NCBI GenBank assembly: GCA_037968895.1
Contig: JBBKWJ010000259.1
Coordinates: 1 to 5,493, forward strand
DNA length: 5,493 nucleotides
DNA from: JBBKWJ01 sp037968895
GTDB lineage: Bacteria > Actinomycetota > Acidimicrobiia > Acidimicrobiales > SZUA-35
Reading direction: 5' to 3'
In this document: positions 1 through 5,493 of the stretch, one piece after another
How positions within the stretch are numbered: the stretch's first letter is position 1
Layout: each line of letters begins with the position of its first letter
Translations under genes and position numbers: made by a program
Notes under the pieces: generated by a model
The model's database searches: none
What the model was told of the DNA's origin: nothing
Seen by the model: only the letters and a program-made list of their open reading frames with translations

Positions 1-969
1 GGACACGTTGACGACATCCGGCTTTGCCTCTCATGCAACCAAGAGTGTGTTGGTCGCATGGGACTCAACCGTTGGCTCGGTTGCATCGAGAACCCACACG
101 CCGGTCGGGAGTCGATCGCCATCGAGCCAAAGCCTGCCGCCAAACAGAAGGTAGCCATAGTGGGTGCCGGTCCCGGTGGCTTGCAGACTGCAATCGCCGC
201 CGCGAGGGCAGGGCACGACGTGACGGTCTACGAAAAGAACTCTGATGCGGGTGGCCAGGTTCGCCTTGCCGCCTCAGTACCGAATAGGGCCGAGTTTGGC
301 GACATGATCCGCAACCAGTTGGCCGAAGCCAAACGACTCGGCGTCGTCATCGTCTTTGATCACGAGGTCGACCTTGCCTTCCTACAGTCGCAGCCGATTG
401 ACCACGTCGTCGTCGCCACTGGGGCGTCGCCCGTCCGGCCTTGGTTTGTCCCGAGCGATCTTCCCATCGGCGTGGCCGATGTGCGAGATGTCTTAACTGG
501 CGACGCGGCCCCTGCTGGCCGGGTGGTTGTATTCGATGAACTCGGATTTCACCAGGCGACGTCGGTTGCCGAATTGCTCGCCGATCGAGGGTGTGCCGTT
601 GAAGTCATCACCCCTGGCATGGTCGTCGGCCAAGATCTTGGCGTGACGCTTGATATGGAGCAGTGGATGATTCGAGCGGGGGCCAAGGGCATCGTGCAAA
701 CTACGGACACGCTCGTCACCGGTGTCGACGGTGCGAAGCTACAACTGATGCAGCACACCACCGGCGCGTCCAGCGAGCGCGAGGTCGACTGGCTTGTGTT
801 GTCGATGCAGCAGGCTCCCGCCGATAGCCTCTACTTTGCATGTCGTGAGGCTGGATTGCACGTTGAGCGGGTGGGTGACGCCGTTGCTCCCCGTCGGGCC
901 CATGCGGCGGTCATCGACGGTCAACGGGTTGGCAGCCAACTCGGACAGCCCAAGAATGGATATTGCTGA
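1..969 (+). CDS. FadH/OYE-family iron-sulfur flavoenzyme, C-terminal half (2,4-dienoyl-CoA reductase / trimethylamine dehydrogenase type); 5' end outside window
   Basis: The reading frame is open from the first base and ends at TGA 967-969, giving 322 visible residues. Window residues 9, 12, 16 and 28 are cysteines in the order C-x2-C-x3-C-x11-C, followed by an NP..GRE stretch. This is the [4Fe-4S] site that follows the FMN-binding TIM barrel in E. coli 2,4-dienoyl-CoA reductase (FadH). A dinucleotide-binding fold begins at residue 51 with GAGPGG at 55-60, has an ATG motif at 139-141, and ends with a GD (292-293) APRR..HAA FAD-binding motif. By comparison with FadH, roughly the first 325 residues (barrel, FMN and substrate site) lie upstream of the window, so the substrate cannot be read here. 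FadH itself uses NADPH, whereas trimethylamine dehydrogenase of the same fold gives its electrons to ETF. The ETF genes directly downstream favour the second mode. It may be one of the FadH/OYE oxidoreductases found with mycofactocin loci. The family call is secure; the physiological role is inferred. Confidence 0.9.
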   Translation, partial: GHVDDIRLCLSCNQECVGRMGLNRWLGCIENPHAGRESIAIEPKPAAKQKVAIVGAGPGGLQTAIAAARAGHDVTVYEKNSDAGGQVRLAASVPNRAEFGDMIRNQLAEAKRLGVVIVFDHEVDLAFLQSQPIDHVVVATGASPVRPWFVPSDLPIGVADVRDVLTGDAAPAGRVVVFDELGFHQATSVAELLADRGCAVEVITPGMVVGQDLGVTLDMEQWMIRAGAKGIVQTTDTLVTGVDGAKLQLMQHTTGASSEREVDWLVLSMQQAPADSLYFACREAGLHVERVGDAVAPRRAHAAVIDGQRVGSQLGQPKNGYC

Positions 970-1883
970 TGCTCGCGCTAATCCCAGTGCAGGAGGGGTT
1001 GCTCGCAGTAGGAGCCGAGGAAGCTGTTGCTGAATGTGGCGGCCTCTGTCTGCTTGTTGGCTCCGGAGTTGCCGCGGCCGCCGACCTGCTAATCGGCGTA
1101 GCAACCGATGTTCGAATTGCTGAAGTCGGCCAATACCGACCGATGGCCTGGGCTCGGGCGCTGGCTCCGCTGCTGGCAAACGAACGCACGATCGTGGTTC
1201 CCGGATCGGCTGACGGGCGAGGGCTTGCTCCGCACATCGCGTCGGCCCTGAACTGGCCCCTGGTGAACGCCGCGGCGGCAGTCGGAGAGTCTGATGCCGT
1301 TGTGGTTGAGGGTGACGTCGAGTTCGATGTTGAATTCGATCGAGCCGTCGTGGTCATGATCCCTGGCATCCGGTCGGTTGTGCGAAGTGACCAGCAGATT
1401 TCAATATCGACGATTGGCCTCGTCATCGACGATTCGATCGACGCGACACTCGTCGAAGTTCTGCCCGCCGATGCGGCCACACTCGACCTCGCATCGGCCA
1501 CTCGAATCGTCGCCGGCGGCGCTGGCCTCAAGACCGCCGAGAATCTCGAGCTTCTCCGATCGACCGGGCTCCTCTTTGGCGCCTCGCTGGGCGCGACCCG
1601 TGTTCTGACCGACGCAGGTTGGCTCGAGCATGCTCGCCAAATCGGCACAACGGGCGTCGAGATCAACCCTGATCTGTACCTGACCGTCGGGATTTCTGGC
1701 GCCGTGCAACACATCATGGGTATTGGCAACCCGAGTCACGTGATCTCGGTCAACACCGACGCCACCTGCCCCATGATGAACCGCGCCGACTTGGCGCTCG
1801 TGACCGATGGTCCCGCATTCGTCGCAGCGTTCGCCGAGGCGCTTGCTGGCGAGTCGACCACCCGAGAGACTAAGAAAACATGA
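969..1883 (+). CDS. etfA: Electron transfer flavoprotein, alpha subunit (EtfA/FixB-like)
   Basis: This 304-residue protein is close to the usual EtfA length of about 310. The N-terminal domain is weakly conserved but keeps the GRGLAPHIA segment (83-91), matching the GRDLAPRVA element of the family. The C-terminal FAD domain (about 175-280) is clear: GGAG at 183-186, GATR at 208-211, Q-x-G-x-TG at 224-229, PDLY then GISGAVQH at 234-248, and N-x-D-x3-P at 262-268. Arg211, Thr228 and His248 keep exactly the spacing of the human flavin-site residues Arg249, Thr266 and His286. Two positions are unusual: the Arg of the normal GRG motif is Ala185, and the Ser of GASR is Thr210. I chose ATG 969, which overlaps the previous stop as TGATG with a weak GGA eight bases upstream. 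A TTG at 963 is possible but has no usable ribosome site. It should pair with the beta subunit encoded at 3477-4271, carry electrons from the upstream flavoenzyme, and pass them to the FixC-like protein. Confidence 0.9.
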   Translation: MLALIPVQEGLLAVGAEEAVAECGGLCLLVGSGVAAAADLLIGVATDVRIAEVGQYRPMAWARALAPLLANERTIVVPGSADGRGLAPHIASALNWPLVNAAAAVGESDAVVVEGDVEFDVEFDRAVVVMIPGIRSVVRSDQQISISTIGLVIDDSIDATLVEVLPADAATLDLASATRIVAGGAGLKTAENLELLRSTGLLFGASLGATRVLTDAGWLEHARQIGTTGVEINPDLYLTVGISGAVQHIMGIGNPSHVISVNTDATCPMMNRADLALVTDGPAFVAAFAEALAGESTTRETKKT

Positions 1884-3178
1884 GTGACTTTGACATCATC
1901 GTTGTTGGCGCTGGCCCTGCTGGGGCGGCCGCAGCGTTGACCGCCGCTCGAGCAGGCAAGAAGGTTGCTCTCATCGAGCGAGGTCCGTTTCCTGGATCCA
2001 AGAACATGTATGGCGGCGTTATCTACGGCCGCATCCTTGAGACGCTCATTCCAAACTGGTGGGAAGAGGCTCCTATCCAGAGGTGGATTGTTCGTCGGGG
2101 CACGATGCTGGCGACGCCAACCCAGAGTGTCACGATCGATGTGAGGACGACCGCCTGGGGCGAGGCGCCATACAACGGTGCCACCGCTCTGAGGCCCGAT
2201 TTCGACTCCTGGTTTGCAAATCACGCTGTCGCGGCTGGCGCATCACTAATCTCCAGCACAACGGTCACCGGCTTGATCACTGAAGCGGGGAAGATCGTTG
2301 GAGTCAAGACTGATCGTCCCGACGGCGACCTACGGGCCGGCGTCGTGATTGCCTGCGACGGGGTCAACTCGTTTCTCGCGAAAGAAGCCGGACTTCATCA
2401 CCACCAGGGCGCTGAGCACTACACGCTCGGTGTGAAGGAAGTTCTTGCCCTGCCGACCGAGGTCATCAACGAGCGGTTCAACGTCTCGGACAACGAGGGC
2501 GTCGACTACGAGATCGTTGGTTGCACTGGCGGAATCGCCGGCGGTGGGTTCGTTTACACCAACAAGGACTCGGTTGTCGTCGGGGCGGTTCTGCACCTGC
2601 CGGCTCTCGGAGAATCAGGCCGTCGACCAGAAGACATCATCGCTGATATCAAAGAACACCCATCGATCGCTCCGCTAGTTGCGGGCGGCGAACTGCTTGA
2701 ATACAGCGCCCACCTCATCCCCGAGGGTGGCTACGACGCCATGCCAGACCTTCACACCGATGGACTTCTGATAGCGGGAGACGCCGGCGGTATGTGCCTG
2801 GCCGCCGGAATCTGGCTCGAAGGAGTCAACTACGCCATTGCCTCCGGCAAAGCGGCAGGCGAAGTGGCTGCACGATGTGTCACTCAAGGAGACACATCAT
2901 CAGAAGCCTTAGAGGCCTATCGCAAAGAGCTTGAGGCAAGCTTTGTCCTCGGTGATCACAAACGACTCCGCCACGTTCCAGAATTGCTGCTGTCTGATCG
3001 AGTGCAGAATCGTTACCCCGAACTGATCTGTTCGCTGGCCGAGGCGATGTTCACTGTTGATAACCCCGAGCCGAAGCCGCGAGTCAACAAGGTGGTGCGG
3101 CAACTGATGAAGGAGCGCGGACTCAAGATGAGAGACCTCACCCGCGATATGTGGCTCGGAATGAGGAGCTACGGATGA
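1880..3178 (+). CDS. fixC: FixC-like electron transfer flavoprotein:quinone oxidoreductase, flavoprotein component
   Basis: This 432-residue protein matches the FixC length. It opens with a Rossmann FAD motif (GAGPAG at 10-15, acidic Glu33 closing the second strand), followed by the PGSKN..GG signature (39-46) of the ETF-QO/FixC family. In the middle and C-terminal parts it has GGGFVYTN, an AHLIPEGGY stretch, and the second FAD motif GLLIAGDAGG with Asp301, then an EG-x2-YAIASGKAAGE helix. FixC corresponds to the flavin and ubiquinone part of mitochondrial ETF-QO. It accepts electrons from ETF and, with FixX, reduces membrane quinone; in fixABCX systems it takes part in flavin-based bifurcation. 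No transmembrane helix is evident, so it is probably peripheral to the membrane. The start at ATG 1880 overlaps the etfA stop as ATGA, which implies translational coupling; upstream there is only a weak purine stretch (GAGAG). The order etfA-fixC-fixX-etfB is atypical. The assignment is strong; whether it only reduces quinone or bifurcates is not decided by this sequence. Confidence 0.94.
   Translation: MSDFDIIVVGAGPAGAAAALTAARAGKKVALIERGPFPGSKNMYGGVIYGRILETLIPNWWEEAPIQRWIVRRGTMLATPTQSVTIDVRTTAWGEAPYNGATALRPDFDSWFANHAVAAGASLISSTTVTGLITEAGKIVGVKTDRPDGDLRAGVVIACDGVNSFLAKEAGLHHHQGAEHYTLGVKEVLALPTEVINERFNVSDNEGVDYEIVGCTGGIAGGGFVYTNKDSVVVGAVLHLPALGESGRRPEDIIADIKEHPSIAPLVAGGELLEYSAHLIPEGGYDAMPDLHTDGLLIAGDAGGMCLAAGIWLEGVNYAIASGKAAGEVAARCVTQGDTSSEALEAYRKELEASFVLGDHKRLRHVPELLLSDRVQNRYPELICSLAEAMFTVDNPEPKPRVNKVVRQLMKERGLKMRDLTRDMWLGMRSYG
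3163..3168 (+). promoter_or_regulatory. Ribosome binding site of the fixX-like gene
   Basis: GAGGAG lies six bases before ATG 3175, inside the end of fixC. It decides the start in favour of ATG 3175 over an in-frame GTG at 3151 that has no such site, and it suggests strong independent loading on top of the ATGA coupling. Confidence 0.75.
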
Positions 3179-3477
3179 CCTGGAAAGACCGCTGGCCAAA
3201 GGTTGCCTTCTCTGATCGTATGCAGACTGTTGAGTTCCGGGTTTCGGAACAGGCCCACATCGTGGTCGACTCCGACATCTGTCAGAGTTGTACCACTCAG
3301 GTTTGCGTCTCGGCATGCCCCGCCAATCTCTTCGCCCCAACGTCAGACGGCGGAATCCTATTCAACTACGAGGAGTGCTTCGAATGCGGCACGTGTTACA
3401 TGCTCTGTAACTCAAAAGGGGCGATTTCGTGGGCCTACCCCGAGGGTGGCCACGGCGTTGTCTTCCGGAGAAGCTGA
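3175..3477 (+). CDS. fixX: FixX-like ferredoxin partner of the ETF:quinone oxidoreductase
   Basis: This 100-residue protein is close to the FixX length of about 95-100. It has the family's HIVVD strand (28-32), a CP-A-N-L-F segment (48-53), and the C-terminal hallmark C-x-E-C-G-T-C (68-74) followed by W-x-YPEGG-x-GV (84-94). FixX proteins correspond to the ferredoxin domain of mitochondrial ETF-QO and shuttle electrons for FixC. Cysteines lie at 36, 39, 44 and 48 and at 68, 71, 74 and 78, in the patterns CxxCx4CxxxCP and CxxCxxCxxxC. Eight cysteines could hold two [4Fe-4S] clusters, while E. coli FixX keeps only enough for one. The start is ATG 3175, overlapping the fixC stop as ATGA and preceded by GAGGAG. 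The stop overlaps the next start as TGATG. The family is certain; the cluster count is inferred from the cysteine pattern. Confidence 0.93.
   Translation: MTWKDRWPKVAFSDRMQTVEFRVSEQAHIVVDSDICQSCTTQVCVSACPANLFAPTSDGGILFNYEECFECGTCYMLCNSKGAISWAYPEGGHGVVFRRS
3467..3473 (+). promoter_or_regulatory. Ribosome binding site of the etfB gene
   Basis: GGAGAAG lies just upstream of ATG 3477, with its GGAG core six bases away, within the last codons of fixX. It supports the ATG at 3477 over an upstream in-frame GTG at 3429, whose extra residues look unlike an EtfB N-terminus. Confidence 0.7.
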
Positions 3478-4271
3478 TGAAGATCGTGGTGTGCATGAAA
3501 TATGCGCCTGGCCGTGTGAGCGTCGACCCACTCACTGGTGCCGTCGATGCCGATGCTCGCAGCTTCGGGCCACCGCTGAGCGACCAAGCCGCGCTTGAGT
3601 TGGCACTTTCACTTCAACCAACCGAACTCGTGGTGGTCTGCGTCGGCCCGCCTGCTGCCGACAAGATGCTGCGTGAGGTCATTAGCGTCGGCGCAACCCG
3701 AGCAGTGCGATTCGACGCCCTTTCGTCAGCCGCCGACGCAGCCGCAGCGCTGGCGACGGTGAGCGCTGACGCCGACCTCGTTCTCTGCGGCGATGGCGGC
3801 TGGTCAGGGTCTGGTTCGGTACCCGCATTTATTGCCGCTCAACTTGGACGGCCTCAGATCTTGGGTGCCGTGAGGGTTGTGCTCGACGACCAGATGTTGA
3901 CCGTCGAGCGACGTGTCGACCGCGGTCGCATAGCGGTGTACACCGCCGGCCTGCCGGCTGTTGTTTCGGTCGAGGGAAGCGTGGCCAAGCTCCGGCGTGC
4001 ATCACTTCCCGGCCTCATGGCCGCGCAACAGGCGCAAGTCGAGCAACATGGATTCGCTGGTCATTCTGCGCTGATTACGGCCTCGCGACCTCGTCCGCTG
4101 CGGCAACGAACGAAGGTGGTTCCTCCTCCGTCTGGCGGTGCGCCTCTCGATCGGATCTTAGCCATTACCAAGGCGAAGGCGGCGAGTTCGCCGCCAAGAA
4201 CTCTGCGACTCCCTCCCGAAGAGGCGGCGGCCGAAGCCGTCGCCAGCTTGCGCATCTGGGGCTACTTGTAA
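3477..4271 (+). CDS. etfB: Electron transfer flavoprotein, beta subunit (EtfB/FixA-like), divergent
   Basis: This protein has 264 residues against about 250-265 for the family. The N-terminus MKIVVCMKYAPG matches the canonical MKIxVCVKxVPD strand. It also has DQAALELAL (36-44) in place of the usual DE-x-ALEEAL, VGATRAV (71-77) in place of xGADRAV, A-x2-LGRPQ (121-127), and LPAVVSV (159-165). Residues 172-187 (LRRASLPGLM...) match the recognition loop that docks ETF onto partner dehydrogenases, with Leu177 at the place of human anchor Leu195. The loop usually reading GKQxIDxDxxQxG, which binds the second nucleotide (AMP, or FAD in bifurcating ETFs), is here GDGGWSGSGSV (105-115), so the ligand is uncertain. 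The usual GGxE is RGRI (149-152). The tail after 200 is rich in Pro, Arg and Ala. Start ATG 3477 overlaps the fixX stop as TGATG. It is separated from its alpha partner by fixC and fixX, and is the last gene of the operon. Confidence 0.88.
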   Translation: MKIVVCMKYAPGRVSVDPLTGAVDADARSFGPPLSDQAALELALSLQPTELVVVCVGPPAADKMLREVISVGATRAVRFDALSSAADAAAALATVSADADLVLCGDGGWSGSGSVPAFIAAQLGRPQILGAVRVVLDDQMLTVERRVDRGRIAVYTAGLPAVVSVEGSVAKLRRASLPGLMAAQQAQVEQHGFAGHSALITASRPRPLRQRTKVVPPPSGGAPLDRILAITKAKAASSPPRTLRLPPEEAAAEAVASLRIWGYL

Positions 4272-4281
4272 ATCGGGCTGC

Positions 4282-5010
4282 TCACTCGGACCTAGCAAAT
4301 GCGACCGGCACAAGGTCGAACCAGACTCTGGCCGCGGCCGCATCACCGGTGATCACGACACGGTCTGTGTTCCGGCCCCAAGACGCAGCGAGCACGTCGT
4401 CGCCAGTCCCGTGGACCTCCGCCACCGAGGGCCCGGCACCGACGGTGAAGGCGCTTCCGCTCTGATCATGAAAGAGCGTAATGGCCTGTGGGGTAGCGCC
4501 GAGAAGATCAGCAGCAAGCGGGAGCACAAGCCCAGCGGCCTCTGCGATTGCGTCAAGCGATTGTTGGTCGGTCAGCAGAGAGGGGACGATGCCGAGCGCC
4601 ATCTCAACGTCACCGCGATGGAGGGCGATCTCGATCGCGGCCCGGCGAAACCAGAAGCTTGCGGCACCTGGGCCCTCGTAAGTCCAACACTCATGGGCCG
4701 GATCAGTCTGTTTGTAGGTCGTGAGACAGTTGCTCATGTGTTTCACGAATGCGGCGCGCGCTGCTACTCCGGTTGGCATCGGTCGCGGGAACGGCACGTC
4801 GGCGAACGCCGCGCCGAGTGGAGCTCCGGGAGCGGTCGTAAGTGCGAACGGATAGGCCAGGCCGAGTCCAATTCCGAGATGGCTGACGACGTCTTCGATC
4901 TTCCAGCCGGGGCAGCTCGGAACTTCTCGCTCATACTCACTCGGGCTTATCGCCTCGAACCACGTCGTGGTGTCTGCAAACCACTTCAAATGTTGCGCGG
5001 GCGTCATCAT
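4282..5010 (-). CDS. Maleylpyruvate isomerase family mycothiol-dependent enzyme (MDMPI/DinB fold)
   Basis: This 242-residue protein has the two-part layout of the actinobacterial MDMPI family. The N-terminal four-helix DinB-like domain (about 5-150) has CPGW-x3-DVVSHLG at 33-46 and FWFRRAAIEIALHRGD at 119-134. His44, Glu127 and His131 line up with the metal ligands His52, Glu144 and His148 of the Corynebacterium glutamicum mycothiol-dependent maleylpyruvate isomerase, with the E-x3-H spacing kept. The C-terminal domain (about 170-242) ends in the family's WGR-x-TDRVVITGD stretch. Members are cytoplasmic zinc enzymes that probably use mycothiol as thiol cofactor, but most have no known substrate, so maleylpyruvate isomerisation should not be assumed. 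ATG 5008-5010 is followed at once by a second ATG, and neither has a clear ribosome site. It lies 36 bases after the GFA gene on the same strand, probably co-transcribed, and converges on etfB with a 10-base gap. Confidence 0.87.
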   Translation of the reverse strand: MMTPAQHLKWFADTTTWFEAISPSEYEREVPSCPGWKIEDVVSHLGIGLGLAYPFALTTAPGAPLGAAFADVPFPRPMPTGVAARAAFVKHMSNCLTTYKQTDPAHECWTYEGPGAASFWFRRAAIEIALHRGDVEMALGIVPSLLTDQQSLDAIAEAAGLVLPLAADLLGATPQAITLFHDQSGSAFTVGAGPSVAEVHGTGDDVLAASWGRNTDRVVITGDAAAARVWFDLVPVAFARSE

Positions 5011-5046
5011 GCGAGTGTGCCAGATTTGGACGGCCCGAACGAGGAG

Positions 5047-5442
5047 TCAGTCGGGCTCGACGGTGTAACTCGGGATAACCGGGTCAAGCCGGTGATAGTC
5101 ACCGGCCGTGTCCGTCCACCAAGCTGCCTTGGTGCTGAGGCCAGTTGGTTTGTCGAGGGTGCCAGCGGCGATCGAGACCCAGTCGGCATCTCCGTCGCTA
5201 CGCCAGAAGAGTGTCGAGCCACACGTTCCGCAGAAGCCGTAGAAGACACCGTCGGCGGGCTCATACCAGCGCAGGGTGTCATCTGCGACGAACTCGAGTT
5301 TGCTGAGGGCACAGCCGGACGCGGCCATGAAGTGTCCTGTGATTCGCCGACAGCGGTCGCAGTGACAATTGAGGACTGGCCGAAGCTCGTCGCCCGTTCG
5401 ATACTTGACTCCACCGCATTCGCATCGACCAGACCCGCCCAT
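5047..5442 (-). CDS. GFA/CENP-V-fold zinc-binding protein
   Basis: This 131-residue protein is typical in length for the GFA family (named after the glutathione-dependent formaldehyde-activating enzyme). The N-terminus G-S-G-R-C-E-C-G-G-V-x-Y gives Cys7 and Cys9. A CHC-x2-CRRITG motif gives Cys26, Cys28 and Cys31, and FCGTCGSTLFW gives Cys71 and Cys74. These seven cysteines form the structural and catalytic zinc sites of the family. The family name comes from a Paracoccus protein linked to S-hydroxymethylglutathione formation; most relatives have no proven reaction, and an actinobacterium would be expected to use mycothiol rather than glutathione. The start at ATG 5440-5442 fits the family N-terminus and has an AAAGGGG ribosome site five bases upstream. 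It probably forms a two-gene operon with the MDMPI-family gene downstream. The fold assignment is strong; the substrate is unknown. Confidence 0.9.
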   Translation of the reverse strand: MGGSGRCECGGVKYRTGDELRPVLNCHCDRCRRITGHFMAASGCALSKLEFVADDTLRWYEPADGVFYGFCGTCGSTLFWRSDGDADWVSIAAGTLDKPTGLSTKAAWWTDTAGDYHRLDPVIPSYTVEPD

Positions 5443-5447
5443 AGTGA

Positions 5448-5454
5448 CCCCTTT
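5448..5454 (-). promoter_or_regulatory. Ribosome binding site of the GFA-family gene
   Basis: On the minus strand AAAGGGG precedes ATG 5442 by five bases. It supports this start over the overlapping longer frame that begins at 5465. The remaining sequence up to 5493 shows no promoter I would defend. Confidence 0.55.
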
Positions 5455-5493
5455 CGCTCGTTCACCAGCGCAACAACCCGGTTTTGGGGGTGG

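Noticed and set aside
1406..1434. 10-base direct repeat ATCGACGATT spaced 19 bases
   Set aside because: The copies lie in different codon phases of etfA and do not extend further; CGA-rich words are abundant throughout the window.
911..1729. Long minus-strand open frame of 272 codons opposite etfA
   Set aside because: It is rich in Ser, Arg, Ala and Thr with no domain, and lies opposite a well-conserved ETF alpha gene in GC-rich DNA, where such antisense frames are common.
2909..3340. Minus-strand frame of 143 codons across the fixC-fixX junction
   Set aside because: It is an antisense shadow of two conserved genes; its arginine-rich translation shows no recognisable motif.
4178..4195. Perfect 8-base inverted repeat GGCGGCGA / TCGCCGCC with a 2-base spacer
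   Set aside because: It is in the etfB coding sequence over Ala and Pro codons, has no T-run and too small a loop for a normal terminator hairpin; likely compositional chance.
4330..4356. Cluster of short palindromes (GGCCGCGGCC, ATCACCGGTGAT, GTGATCAC)
   Set aside because: They fall in the coding end of the MDMPI-family gene, have no loops, and are the kind of palindrome expected by chance in GC-rich DNA; no operator can be argued.
5007..5465. Minus-strand frame of 152 codons overlapping the GFA gene and starting further upstream
   Set aside because: It is low-complexity Ser/Thr/Pro-rich sequence, while the other frame shows all seven family cysteines, the correct N-terminus and a good ribosome site.
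5443..5493. Possible promoter for the GFA-MDMPI pair (TTGTTG on the minus strand)
   Set aside because: No matching -10 element at a suitable distance, and the leader is cut by the window edge.

Overview
The window reads as part of an actinobacterial chromosome. It is GC-rich and densely coding, and it carries a gene of the mycothiol-dependent maleylpyruvate-isomerase family, which belongs mainly to actinobacteria. A high-GC marine or soil lineage, possibly Acidimicrobiia-like, is a guess; no rRNA or marker gene is present to fix the taxon.

Positions 1-4271 (+ strand) hold one tightly coupled operon of five genes whose stop and start codons all overlap by 1 or 4 bases. First is the C-terminal half of an FMN/[4Fe-4S]/FAD flavoenzyme of the 2,4-dienoyl-CoA reductase / trimethylamine dehydrogenase (FadH/OYE) type, cut by the left edge. 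It is followed by an ETF alpha subunit (etfA/fixB-like), a FixC-like ETF:quinone oxidoreductase flavoprotein, a FixX-like ferredoxin with eight cysteines, and a divergent ETF beta subunit (etfB/fixA-like). Together they look like a dedicated electron route: substrate to FMN and Fe-S flavoenzyme, to ETF, to FixCX, to membrane quinone. The split order etfA-fixC-fixX-etfB differs from the usual fixABCX order. A FadH/OYE oxidoreductase with its own divergent ETF and ETF-QO resembles accessory genes of actinobacterial mycofactocin loci. No mft gene lies in the window, so that link is inference.

Positions 4282-5442 (- strand) hold two genes convergent with the operon: a GFA/CENP-V-fold zinc protein and, 36 bases downstream of it, a DinB/MDMPI-type enzyme with a conserved His/Glu/His metal site. 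Only 10 bases separate etfB from the MDMPI gene. I see no RNA gene, mobile element, CRISPR array, long repeat or convincing terminator. The last 51 bases (5443-5493) hold only the leader of the GFA gene.
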